Shown one piece after another: positions 18,986-29,651 of a stretch of 63,071 nucleotides of DNA. The stretch's first letter is position 1. Every line of letters begins with the position of its first letter. Made by a program: the position numbers and the translations under genes. The notes beneath the pieces are model-generated. The model was not told where the DNA came from and ran no database searches. It was given only the letters and a program-made list of their open reading frames with translations. The DNA is from SXXH01 sp041165735 (GTDB taxonomy: Bacteria; Planctomycetota; UBA1135; GCA-002686595), in assembly GCA_046341775.1 (NCBI GenBank), contig JBKDQQ010000082.1, positions 1 to 63,071 of the forward strand. The letters run 5' to 3'.

Positions 18986-21225
18986 CCACCAATCGCGTCG
19001 CCGTCGTCGAGAAGAACCTCGACGACTACCTCGGTTCCGCGGCACCCGCCGCCCGACTGCTCGGCCCCGACGAACCGCTGCGCGCCGGCTCCGGCCTCGT
19101 GGCGCGCAAGGCGCGCGAGTTGTTCGAGGACATGGTCGCCTCGCGCGCCTTGGACGTGGCGGCGCGCGAGCTGAAGCGCACGGGGCGCAGCTTCTACACC
19201 ATCGGCAGCGCCGGACACGAACACAACGCCGTGGTCGGAGCGCTCTCGCGCATCGACGATCCGGCGTTCCTGCACTACCGCAGCGGCGCGTTCATGCAGG
19301 CGCGCGCGCGCCAGTTGGCGGGATCGACGCCCGTGTTCGACACGCTCCTGTCGTTGTGCGCCTCCAGCGACGATCCCATCGCGCGCGGACGGCACAAGGT
19401 GTGGGGCAGCAAGCCGCTGTGGGTCCCCCCGCAGACCTCCACCATCGCCTCGCACCTGCCCAAGGCCGTGGGCCTCGCCTTCGCCTTGGCGCGCGGACGC
19501 CGCACGGCGGTCGAGACCGGGTTGCCGAAGGACGCGCTCGTCCTGTGCAGCTTCGGGGACGCCAGCGCCAACCACGCCACCGCGCAGGCGGCGTTCAACG
19601 CCGCGCGCTACATCAGGAAGCGCGGCAACCCGCTGCCCATCCTGTTCCTGTGCGAGGACAACGGCATCGGCATCTCGGTCGACACGCCGCGCGGCTGGAT
19701 CGAGGAGTGCTACTCGAACCAGACGCACCTCGACTACACGCTCGCGCAGGGCTCGCTCGACGAGGTCTGGGACGCCTGCCGCGCGGCCATCGAGCGCTGC
19801 CGCGCCACGCGCGTGCCGGCCTTCCTCCACCTCAAGACCACGCGCCTGTGGGGCCATGCCGGCAGCGACGTGGAGACCACCTACCGCAGCATCGACGAGA
19901 TCGAGACCGTCGAGAGCGGCGATCCGCTGCTCGCCACGGCGAAGCACCTCGTGGCCGTCGGCGCGGCGACTCCGGCCCAGCTGGCCGCGATCGTGGCGGC
20001 GACGCGCGCGCGCGTCATGGCGGGCGCGGAAGAAGCGGCGCGCAGGCCCAAGCTCGCCACGCGCGCCGAAGTGGTCGAGACGCTGGCGCCGTGGGACGAA
20101 GCGGCAGTGCGGGCGCGCTCGACGCAAGGACTCAAGCCCGAAGCGCGCGCCGAACTGTTCGGCGGCCAGCTGCCGGAACAACAGAAGAGCGTTGCGCGCC
20201 GCACGATGAGCGCGCAGATCAACGCCGCGCTCCACGACCTGTTCCTGCAGTACCCGCACACGCTGTTGTTCGGCGAGGACAGCGCCAAGAAGGGCGGGGT
20301 CTACGGCGTGACGCAAGGGCTGCAGAAGCGCTTCGGCATCGCGCGCGTGTTCGACACGCTGCTCGACGAGACGACCATCCTCGGCATCGCGCAGGGCGCG
20401 GCGCATGTGGGCTTCCTGCCGCTGCCGGAGATCCAGTACCTCGCGTACATCCACAACGCGCTGGACCAGCTGCGCGGCGAGGCTTGCTCGCTGCAGTTCT
20501 TCTCCTCGGGCCAGTACAAGAACCCGATGGTCGTGCGCATCCAGGGCCTCGCCTACCAGAAGGGCTTCGGCGGACACTTCCACAACGACAACTCGCTCGG
20601 CGCGCTGCGCGACATCCCCGGCTTGATGCTCGCCGTTCCTTCGCGCGGCGACGACGCGGCGCGCATCCTGCGCGGCGCCGTGGCGACCGCCGAGGCGTGC
20701 GGCCGCGTCGTGTGCGTGCTCGAGCCGATCGCGCTGTACCACGAGAAGGACCTGCACGCCGACGGCGACAACGGCTGGCTGTGCGACTACCCGCCGCCCA
20801 CCGGCAAACCCGACGACCCGCTGCTGCCGGGCGACCTCGGCGTGCACGACGCCGACGCGCACGACCTGCTCGTCGTCACCTACGGCAACGGCGTGCGCCT
20901 GTCGCTGCGCGCGGCGCGGCGCCTGCGCGACGAGACCGGCAGGCGCGCGCGCGTCGTCGACCTGCGCTGGCTGGCGCCTCTGCGCTGCGACGCGCTCGAA
21001 CCGCACGCCGCCGCCTGCGGCCGCGTGCTCGTGGTGGACGAGGCGCGCGCCACCGCGGGCGGCGTCGCCGACGCGATCGTGGCCCACTTCGCCGAGCGCG
21101 ACTTCGCCGGCCCGTTGCGCAGCGCGCGCTCGGCCGACACCTACGTGCCCCTGGGCAACGCCACCGCCTGCGTGCTGCTCGGCGAGGACGAGATCCTGTC
21201 CGCGATGAAGGAGAGCCTCGCGTGA
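18982..21225 (+). CDS. TPP-dependent 2-oxoacid dehydrogenase E1, fused alpha-beta subunits
   Basis: A 747-residue protein. The N-terminal half is the E1-alpha type, with GRSFYTIGSAGHEHNAVVG and the TPP/Mg motif beginning GDASANHATAQAAFN and ending in CEDNGIGIS. The second half (from about MSAQINAALHDLFLQYPHTLLFGED) is the E1-beta type, with LDETTILGIAQGAA and a C-terminal transketolase domain. Such fused E1 enzymes resemble branched-chain 2-oxoacid dehydrogenases, decarboxylating a 2-oxoacid and passing the acyl group to a lipoyl E2. No E2 or E3 is encoded nearby. The start is a TTG without a clear ribosome-binding site and is uncertain. It is coupled (GTGA) to the acyltransferase behind it. 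Confidence 0.88.
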   Translation: MTTNRVAVVEKNLDDYLGSAAPAARLLGPDEPLRAGSGLVARKARELFEDMVASRALDVAARELKRTGRSFYTIGSAGHEHNAVVGALSRIDDPAFLHYRSGAFMQARARQLAGSTPVFDTLLSLCASSDDPIARGRHKVWGSKPLWVPPQTSTIASHLPKAVGLAFALARGRRTAVETGLPKDALVLCSFGDASANHATAQAAFNAARYIRKRGNPLPILFLCEDNGIGISVDTPRGWIEECYSNQTHLDYTLAQGSLDEVWDACRAAIERCRATRVPAFLHLKTTRLWGHAGSDVETTYRSIDEIETVESGDPLLATAKHLVAVGAATPAQLAAIVAATRARVMAGAEEAARRPKLATRAEVVETLAPWDEAAVRARSTQGLKPEARAELFGGQLPEQQKSVARRTMSAQINAALHDLFLQYPHTLLFGEDSAKKGGVYGVTQGLQKRFGIARVFDTLLDETTILGIAQGAAHVGFLPLPEIQYLAYIHNALDQLRGEACSLQFFSSGQYKNPMVVRIQGLAYQKGFGGHFHNDNSLGALRDIPGLMLAVPSRGDDAARILRGAVATAEACGRVVCVLEPIALYHEKDLHADGDNGWLCDYPPPTGKPDDPLLPGDLGVHDADAHDLLVVTYGNGVRLSLRAARRLRDETGRRARVVDLRWLAPLRCDALEPHAAACGRVLVVDEARATAGGVADAIVAHFAERDFAGPLRSARSADTYVPLGNATACVLLGEDEILSAMKESLA

Positions 21226-22223
21226 GCCGCATCGTCATCCTGTGCCCCGGCCGCGGCAGCTACGCCGAGAAGCAGCTCAAGTCGCTCGACCCCGCCGACC
21301 CGCGCGTGCAGGCCGCCGAGCGCCTGCGCGCCGAGTTCGGGCTGGCGCCCCTGCTCGAACTGGACGGCGCCGCGAAGTTCGACCGCGCCACGCACCTCGC
21401 GCCCGAGAACGTGTCGCCGTTGATCTGGCTGGTCTCGACGATCGACGCGGCGACCGCGCTGCGCGAGCACGAATGCGTCGGCGTGGCCGGCAACTCGCTG
21501 GGCTGGTACACGGCGCTGGCCGTGGCGGGCGCATTGTCCTTCGAGGACGGGTTCCGCGTCGTGCAGACGATGTCCTTGCTGCAGAAGGAGGTCTGCGCCG
21601 CGACGGGCGGCGGGCAAGTGCTGTATCCGCTCGTCGACGACGAATGGCGGCGCGATCCCGGGCGCGAGGCCGCGACACGCGAGGCGCTCGCATCGAGCAA
21701 CGGCGAGGCCATGCCTTCGATCCACCTCGGCGGGCTCGCGGTGCTGGCCGGTTCGGACGCGGGAGTCGCGCACATCAAGCGCGTGCTCCCCAAGGCGAAG
21801 CTCGGGTCGAACCAGTACCCGCTGCAACTCGAGCAGCATGGTCCCTACCACACGCGCCTCGTCGCGCGCGTGTCGGAGCTGGCGTTCGAGCGCCTCGCCA
21901 AGATCGAGTTCCGCACGCCCGACACGACGCTCGTGGACGGCCGCGGACGCCTGCATTCGCCGTGGTCGTGCGACCTCGCCGAGCTGCGGCAGTACACCTT
22001 CGGCGCGCAGGTGTTCGAACCCTACGACTTCGGACTATCCGTCAAGGTCGCGTTGCGCGAGCTGGCGCCCGACCAGCTTTGGTGCCCTGGTCCCGGCAAC
22101 ACGCTCGGCGGCACCGTCGGCCAGGTCGTGGCGCAGGAAGGCTGGCGCGGCGTGCGCTCCAAGTCGGACTTCGCCGTGGTGCAGGAAGGTCCCGCGCCGC
22201 TGCTCGTGTCCATGCGTCGCTAG
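21222..22223 (+). CDS. Acyltransferase of the FabD (malonyl-CoA:ACP transacylase) fold
   Basis: A 333-residue protein starting with GTG at 21222, overlapping the E1 stop. It begins IVILCPGRGSYAEKQ, the usual N-terminal strand of FabD-type acyltransferases, and has the nucleophile elbow GNSLGW in place of GHSLG. A His is expected in the segment LEQHGPYHTRL, as in the family. FabD proteins transfer malonyl groups from CoA to ACP. The coupling to an E1 dehydrogenase suggests another acyl group may be handled here. It is unlikely to be the housekeeping FabD because it lacks an obvious fab neighbourhood. Confidence 0.75.
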   Translation: MSRIVILCPGRGSYAEKQLKSLDPADPRVQAAERLRAEFGLAPLLELDGAAKFDRATHLAPENVSPLIWLVSTIDAATALREHECVGVAGNSLGWYTALAVAGALSFEDGFRVVQTMSLLQKEVCAATGGGQVLYPLVDDEWRRDPGREAATREALASSNGEAMPSIHLGGLAVLAGSDAGVAHIKRVLPKAKLGSNQYPLQLEQHGPYHTRLVARVSELAFERLAKIEFRTPDTTLVDGRGRLHSPWSCDLAELRQYTFGAQVFEPYDFGLSVKVALRELAPDQLWCPGPGNTLGGTVGQVVAQEGWRGVRSKSDFAVVQEGPAPLLVSMRR

Positions 22224-22242
22224 GCGGCGCGTGGACGCGCGG

Positions 22243-23826
22243 TCACGCGCCGGACGCCAGGCGGCGCGTGCCGGCGCCTTCGGAGGCGCGCACCACCTGC
22301 ACGGACGAGGCGGGCAGGTGGCGCGGCTCCTGCCAGCGGTCGCGCAGCTGCTCCGCCAAGCCCGTGGCCAGCCGCTCCTCGCACAACGCGACGATGCAGC
22401 CGCCGAATCCCGCACCCACTAGGCGCGCGCCCGCAGCGCCGTGGTCGCGCGCCAGCTGGACCAGCTCGTCGAGCTCGGGGCACGAGACCTCGTAGTCGTC
22501 GCGCAACGAGGCGTGCGACGCGTCCATCGTCGCCCCGAAGCGCGACAAGTCGCCGCACGCCATGGCGATCACCGCCTGTTCGACGCGCGCGGCCTCGTGC
22601 AGCACATGCCGCGCCCGACGCAGCAGGACGGGCGGCAACCCGCGCTCGGCCAACGCGACGAGGCGCTCCACGCCGTGCGCGCGCAGCAGTCCGCGCCAAT
22701 CGTCGTCGGCGCGCGCGCCCGACGCGACGCGCAGGAGCGACAGCGCCTCGCCGCACTCGCGCACCCGTTCGTTGTAGGCGTCCCTGGCGCGCCCCGCCTT
22801 GTGGGCGAGCACGCCGCTGTGCGCCACCACGAAGCGCCAAGCCGACGGCAAGGGCGCCGGCTGCAGCGACAACGGGGCGAAGCCGACCTTCACCGCGTGG
22901 TCGAGGCGGCCGCCCAGGCAGATGGCCTGGTCCATGCCGCCGCTCTGCACGCCCACATGGCGCTCGCCTTGCGCGCACAGCTCCATCAACTCCTCGCGCG
23001 GCAGCTCCACGCCGCGCGCGGCGAGCAAGGCCAGCACCGTCGCGACCAGCAGCGCGCTCGACGAGCTGAGGCCCGCCGCCTCGGGCACGTCGCCCGCGAA
23101 CAGGAGATCGGCTCCGCGGCACGGCTCGCCCAGGCGACCCGCCACGACCAGCGCCGCGGCGCGCAGGTAGCTCGACCACGAACTCGACGTCGCCGGCGCG
23201 AGGCTCGCCTCCAGCTCGAATTCGCAGGGCGCGTGGCGCGGATCGAGGTTGGCGGCGCGGAGGCGCCGGTCGTCGCGCGCGCGCACGGCGACCACCACCG
23301 CCCTGTCGATGGCCATCGGCAGCACGGGCAGCAGGTTGTAGTCGATGTGCTCGCCCACGAGGTTGACCCGTCCCGGCGCGACGACGAGGTGCGTGGCGCG
23401 GGCGCCATGCACGGCGGCGAAGCGCTCGACCACCACCGCCTCGTCGATCGAGCTGCGGCGCGGCGCGGGCAGGTTCGCGCGCCGCCACGCATCCAGCACC
23501 AGCGCGGCGGAGATGCGCTCCTCCGGAGCGCCGTGGTGCAGTCGCGCCCACGCCACGAAGGCCTGCGCGAGGTCCGACGGCAGGTCGAGCGTCTCCACCC
23601 ATTCCGAGGCGAGGCGCGTGGAAGGCACGCGCTTGCCCTGCTCGACGAGCACGAGCAGGGTCGGCGACATGCCGGTGCGCACCGCCAGCGCGCGCAACGA
23701 GGCCGAACGCTCGAGTCGCGCCGCGCGCATCCTGCGCAGCAGTTCGTCGCGCAGTTCGGACGCGGCAGGCCGCCCTTCGAGCGCGCCGGCGGCGCCCTGG
23801 GATGCTTGCGTGTCGCGTCGCTTCAT
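22243..23826 (-). CDS. galK: Galactokinase with an N-terminal XRE-type helix-turn-helix
   Basis: A 527-residue protein starting with ATG at 23826. Residues about 25-80 look like a Cro/C1-type HTH (LERSASLRALAVRTGMSP followed by LLVLVEQGKRVPS). From about 125 on it is a GHMP kinase with the galactokinase signature PGRVNLVGEHIDYN (151-164), the ATP loop AAGLSSSSA (251-259) and the C-terminal GARLVGAGFGGC. It should phosphorylate galactose to galactose-1-phosphate with ATP. Normal GalK is about 380-400 residues and lacks a DNA-binding part, so this may be an autoregulating enzyme. A 16-bp GC palindrome lies between its -10-like box and its start. Homoserine or mevalonate kinases are less likely because of the galactose signature. 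Confidence 0.88.
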   Translation of the reverse strand: MKRRDTQASQGAAGALEGRPAASELRDELLRRMRAARLERSASLRALAVRTGMSPTLLVLVEQGKRVPSTRLASEWVETLDLPSDLAQAFVAWARLHHGAPEERISAALVLDAWRRANLPAPRRSSIDEAVVVERFAAVHGARATHLVVAPGRVNLVGEHIDYNLLPVLPMAIDRAVVVAVRARDDRRLRAANLDPRHAPCEFELEASLAPATSSSWSSYLRAAALVVAGRLGEPCRGADLLFAGDVPEAAGLSSSSALLVATVLALLAARGVELPREELMELCAQGERHVGVQSGGMDQAICLGGRLDHAVKVGFAPLSLQPAPLPSAWRFVVAHSGVLAHKAGRARDAYNERVRECGEALSLLRVASGARADDDWRGLLRAHGVERLVALAERGLPPVLLRRARHVLHEAARVEQAVIAMACGDLSRFGATMDASHASLRDDYEVSCPELDELVQLARDHGAAGARLVGAGFGGCIVALCEERLATGLAEQLRDRWQEPRHLPASSVQVVRASEGAGTRRLASGA

Positions 23827-23838
23827 GCCTGCGGTCGA

Positions 23839-23854
23839 GCGCCCGCGCGGGCGC
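23839..23854. promoter_or_regulatory. 16-bp perfect GC palindrome, possible galactokinase operator
   Basis: The sequence reads GCGCCCGC then its reverse complement, centred 20 bp upstream of the galactokinase start and downstream of the -10-like box 23865-23870. It is a candidate site for the HTH part of the enzyme, but such GC-only palindromes also arise by chance in DNA this rich in G and C. Confidence 0.35.
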
Positions 23855-23864
23855 CACGCGCCAC

Positions 23865-23870
23865 AGCCTA
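23865..23870 (-). promoter_or_regulatory. -10-like TAGGCT (within GCTAGGCT) for galactokinase
   Basis: This is 38 bp upstream of the ATG and of the GCTAnnnT type. The expected leader of about 30 nt would span the 16-bp palindrome. Confidence 0.4.
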
Positions 23871-23894
23871 GCGCACGATCGCGGCGCGAAAGGA

Positions 23895-23928
23895 GGGCGA
23901 GGCCGGACGCATGCGTCCGGCCTCGCCC
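23895..23928 (-). terminator. 34-nt perfect inverted repeat after the SCO-cytochrome gene
   Basis: Two 17-nt arms meet at a central GCAT, giving a stem of about 15 bp. It starts about 40 nt behind the stop codon of the SCO-cytochrome gene. In minus orientation it is followed by CCTCCTTTCG, a weak T-run. It probably ends the multicopper oxidase operon and separates it from the galactokinase promoter. Confidence 0.65.
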
Positions 23929-23969
23929 CGTGCTTCGTCCGCGCGCGCGACCAGGTCGCGCTCGACCTG

Positions 23970-25511
23970 TCAGGCCGCGCCCTTCCCGAGGCGCAGCAGG
24001 CCGAGCAAGCCCACGCATGCGAGTCCGAGGACTCCCGTGGCGAGCACCGGATAAGGCAACTTGTCGCGACCGGACTTGGGCGCGGTGCCGGCCCGTTCCG
24101 GCGTCGCGGGTTCCTCGACCAGTTCGTCCTCGCGGCAGCACGGCGGGACCTCGGTCTCGCCGTCGGCATCGGACCCCGCTTCGGCGCGCGAGGCGGCGGA
24201 CGCCGGGTCGAGCGCGCTTCCATCCTGCTCGAGGACGTCCTCGAGCAAGCCCTCGTCGGACTTGCAGCAACCGCCCTTGGCCGGGGCGGGTTCCGCCACC
24301 GGCGGCGCGGCGACCACGACCGCGGGCGCGGCATCGGCAGGAGCGCCCGCGAACGCGTCGTCGCCTACGAGGCCGTCCGTCTTCTTGCAGCAGCCCGCAG
24401 CCTTGCTCTTCGCCCCCAGCGGAGCGAGCAACTCCTCGTCCGAAGGCTCCGCGCCCTCGTCGCTCGTGTCGGGCGCGTCCCAGTCGGACGCGGCCTGCGC
24501 CCGCTTGGCCTCGAGCTCCGCGATGTACGCGTCGCTCGCGCGGTCCATGTATCCGATCACGTTGTCCACCTCGAGCGGCGTGAGTCGCAGGTTGGGCATG
24601 GGCAACTGGTGCCAGGCGTTGTAGAGGTCCATCGCCAGCGGGTCCTTCAAGGCCAGCATCACGTCGGGCTCGAGGATCCATCTCTCGAGCCACTTGCGGT
24701 CGCGACGATCCACCACGCCCAGCAGGTTCGGCCCTTGCTTGGGCAGGCCGTCGTCCTTGCCGACGATGTGGCACACGGAGCAGCGCGAGCGGAAGATGTC
24801 CTCGCCCTCCTCGTACTTGCGCACGCGCGGCGCGATCGTCTCGGCCTCCACGGCGCGCGGCGTCTTCCAGCCGAGGGCCTTGCCCTCGATCTGGTTGGCG
24901 ATCGAGTAGGGATTGTCCATCGTCGAGCGCTTGACCCACACGCCCGTCGACTGGTTGCCGATGAGCATGTCGAGCGTGTGCTGCTCCTTGTTCTCCTCGT
25001 CCGCGCGCAGCATGCCCATCTTCTTGCGCACTTCGCGGATGTCCGACTTCGCTCCGGTCAGGAACAACCAGCCCGGGCCGGCGTTGAAGCGCTTGGCGTA
25101 CTTCGCCAGCACCTCGGGCGTGTCGACCTCGGGATCGACCGAGATCGAGTAGAAGTGCACGTCCTTCCCCATCCGGTCCTTGAAGAGCTCCTGCACCTCG
25201 GCCAGCTTGGCCGTGGCCATCGGACAGGCGTCCGGACAGGTGGTGTAGATGAAGTTGACGACCACCGTCTTGCCGGCGAGCAGGTCGTCGAAGTACTTGA
25301 CCTTCCTGCCCTCGTGCGTGACGAGCTCGCAGTTGGGGAAGTAGTTCGCTCCGCGCACATCCGCGGCCTTGATGGGCAGGGGATTCGAGGGCGACTGCGT
25401 CGAGCCGGTGGATGCGGCTTGCGCGTGTTCGGCGGACTGGGACGCATGCAGCGCGTCGCCTTGGACGACGAGGGCCGCGCACGCGAGCAACGAGGCGAAG
25501 TGGAGCTTCAT
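23970..25511 (-). CDS. SCO1/SenC-type copper protein fused to cytochrome c, membrane-anchored, with three Cys-Cys motifs
   Basis: A 513-residue exported protein (signal peptide about 1-23). Residues about 45-200 are an SCO domain with Cu ligands in CPDAC (92-96) and the distal His178. Residues about 235-330 are a class I cytochrome c with CSVCH (244-248) and the axial Met305 in QLPMPNL. A low-complexity acidic linker contains three Cys-Cys pairs (374-375, 415-416, 458-459), two of them in the repeat CCK-(K/S)-(T/D). A C-terminal membrane helix (488-507) and a basic tail anchor it. SCO proteins deliver copper or act as thiol-redox factors. Here the gene follows a multicopper oxidase gene by 137 bp, which suggests copper loading of, or electron acceptance from, that enzyme. 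Confidence 0.9.
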   Translation of the reverse strand: MKLHFASLLACAALVVQGDALHASQSAEHAQAASTGSTQSPSNPLPIKAADVRGANYFPNCELVTHEGRKVKYFDDLLAGKTVVVNFIYTTCPDACPMATAKLAEVQELFKDRMGKDVHFYSISVDPEVDTPEVLAKYAKRFNAGPGWLFLTGAKSDIREVRKKMGMLRADEENKEQHTLDMLIGNQSTGVWVKRSTMDNPYSIANQIEGKALGWKTPRAVEAETIAPRVRKYEEGEDIFRSRCSVCHIVGKDDGLPKQGPNLLGVVDRRDRKWLERWILEPDVMLALKDPLAMDLYNAWHQLPMPNLRLTPLEVDNVIGYMDRASDAYIAELEAKRAQAASDWDAPDTSDEGAEPSDEELLAPLGAKSKAAGCCKKTDGLVGDDAFAGAPADAAPAVVVAAPPVAEPAPAKGGCCKSDEGLLEDVLEQDGSALDPASAASRAEAGSDADGETEVPPCCREDELVEEPATPERAGTAPKSGRDKLPYPVLATGVLGLACVGLLGLLRLGKGAA

Positions 25512-25648
25512 GGGAACGGGACGGTCTGGGGAAGGACTGGGACGAGGACCGGTCCCCGCGGCCACGATGGGATGCGGCGGGGAGGTGGCGCCGGCCGCAT
25601 CCCCGTCGCGAGGATGCGGCCGGAGCCGGTGCCGTGGTGCGGGCAAGA

Positions 25649-28339
<2,691 letters not shown>

Positions 28340-28380
28340 TTCTACCTGGGGAGGGGTAGGGGGAACTAGGAACTGTCGCT

Positions 28381-28414
28381 GAAGGGCTTGCCTGCTGGCG
28401 CAGGAAAACCCTTC
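28381..28414 (-). promoter_or_regulatory. Hairpin in the multicopper oxidase leader
   Basis: GAAGGG (28381-28386) pairs with CCCTTC (28409-28414), and CCTGC (28391-28395) pairs with GCAGG (28400-28404) around a TGGC loop, with internal CTTG/AAAA bulges. It begins about 10 nt after the predicted transcription start and ends 41 nt before the ATG. It could be a regulatory leader or an mRNA-stability element. Confidence 0.45.
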
Positions 28415-28429
28415 TAGATGGGCAGGAAT

Positions 28430-28457
28430 AAGGTAGCCGCATTTGCGGTCGGGTCAA
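28430..28457 (-). promoter_or_regulatory. Sigma-70-like promoter of the multicopper oxidase operon
   Basis: On the minus strand TTGACC (28457-28452) and TACCTT (28435-28430) are spaced by 16 bp; the -10 sits in GCTACCTT. Transcription would start near 28423, giving a leader of about 85 nt. It is the best promoter seen in the window and lies in a patch of lower GC content (about 28340-28618). Confidence 0.6.
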
Positions 28458-28618
28458 TCCTATTCCTGAGACTCGCGATCCATTTTCTGGAAATCGTGCA
28501 CGCAGGGGGCTTTGCGACGGCACTCTTCCACGCTGTTTCTTGTCGCACGGATGCGGCCGTCTCAGCACGCGACCCTTGCCACCAAGCCCGTTACGCGCGC
28601 AAATGGGCGTTGGATCCA

Positions 28619-29242
28619 ATGCCCGGCCTCACCCTCATTCGAGCGCATGACCTCCGGTGGTCGCTTTGGAAGAACGGGGGCGGAAGAACCCAAGAATTGG
28701 CTGTGTGGCCTGCGGGTGCTTCCCTGGCGACACCCCGGCTGGACTGGCGCTTGGCACGGGCCGAGTGCGCCCGGCCAGGCCCGTTCTCGTTCTTTCCGGG
28801 CTACGACCGACTGCTCATGCCCCTGTCCGGCGACCTTGCCCTGCGCTTGGACCCGGACGCGGCTCCGCGGCGGGTGCGCAAGGGAGAATGCGCGCGCTTC
28901 GATGGTGAATCGACGACGAGCGTCGAGCTGCCGATGGGGCCCGTGGTCGACCTCAACCTGCTCGTGGCGCGCGGACTCTGGCGCGGGACGCTGCTTTGGT
29001 CGCCCCTCGGCCGTCGGCGCCTGCTCGAGGACTTCGACCGCGGACACCTCGTGATGCACATCGTCGCAGGCGACCTGCGCGTGCGCGTCTCGGGCGAGGA
29101 CGAACCGCACGACCTCGCGACCTGCGACACCCTGTGGCTGCGTGACGCGCGGCCCGGCGACGTGGTCGAACTGTCGGGCCTCGACGACGCCACCACGGTG
29201 GCGCTGGCGCGCATCGAGCCGCTGCGCGACGCGCGCGACTAG
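28619..29242 (+). CDS. HutD/Ves-family protein
   Basis: A 207-residue cytosolic protein of the bicupin HutD family, recognised by the N-terminal pattern DLRWSLWKNGGGRTQELAVWP and by FSFFPGYDRLLMPLSGDLAL. HutD is linked to histidine utilisation in proteobacteria, but no hut genes are near, and its biochemical role is unknown. The ATG at 28619 gives the family start. Its TAG stop shares the tetranucleotide CTAG (29239-29242) with the stop of the convergent SUI1 gene. Confidence 0.85.
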   Translation: MPGLTLIRAHDLRWSLWKNGGGRTQELAVWPAGASLATPRLDWRLARAECARPGPFSFFPGYDRLLMPLSGDLALRLDPDAAPRRVRKGECARFDGESTTSVELPMGPVVDLNLLVARGLWRGTLLWSPLGRRRLLEDFDRGHLVMHIVAGDLRVRVSGEDEPHDLATCDTLWLRDARPGDVVELSGLDDATTVALARIEPLRDARD

Positions 29243-29649
29243 TTGCCGACGACGACCGGACCGAAACCCCGGGACGCCAGCCAGGCGACCACGCGTTCGA
29301 CCTGTTCGCCTTGGACGACGATGGCGCCGGACTCCACGCGCACGCCCGCACCCAAGGCGCGCGCCAGTTCCTTGGCGAGCGCGGGCAAGTCGCGACCTTG
29401 CAAGGGTTCGCCCTCGACGATCGTCACGCCCTTGCCGCCGCGCCCGGCGCGTTCGCGGCGCACGACGAGCCGCGCTGGCGCGCGCGCAGGCTCGCCGACG
29501 GGCCGGGGCTGCGATCGCTCCTCCAGCCGCGCGCCCTCGCCACGCCCGAAGTGGGCCGCGAAGGGGTTGTGCACCAGGCGCACTTCGCCCTCGGGCAGTT
29601 CGACGCGCGGATCGGGCTTGGAAGGTCCGTCGCGCTTCGGCTTCGCCAC
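29239..29649 (-). CDS. SUI1/eIF1-like translation factor (YciH family)
   Basis: A 136-residue basic protein. The C-terminal 80 residues are a SUI1 domain with RRERAGRGGKGVTIVEG, the family core RxxxGRGGK(G/T)VT, then ALGAGVRVESGAIVVQGEQ and WLASRGFGPVVVGN. In bacteria such proteins are implicated in start-codon fidelity under some conditions. The N-terminal 45 residues are charged and variable. The GTG start at 29649 lies 2 nt after the stop of the outer-membrane protein gene. Confidence 0.85.
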   Translation of the reverse strand: MAKPKRDGPSKPDPRVELPEGEVRLVHNPFAAHFGRGEGARLEERSQPRPVGEPARAPARLVVRRERAGRGGKGVTIVEGEPLQGRDLPALAKELARALGAGVRVESGAIVVQGEQVERVVAWLASRGFGPVVVGN

Positions 29650-29651
29650 GA

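Noticed and set aside
17208..22223. A plus-strand open frame of about 1,671 codons that ends with the acyltransferase sequence
   Set aside because: Only the last 333 codons, from the GTG at 21222, have protein-like sequence. The part before overlaps fucosidase and E1 in wrong frames.
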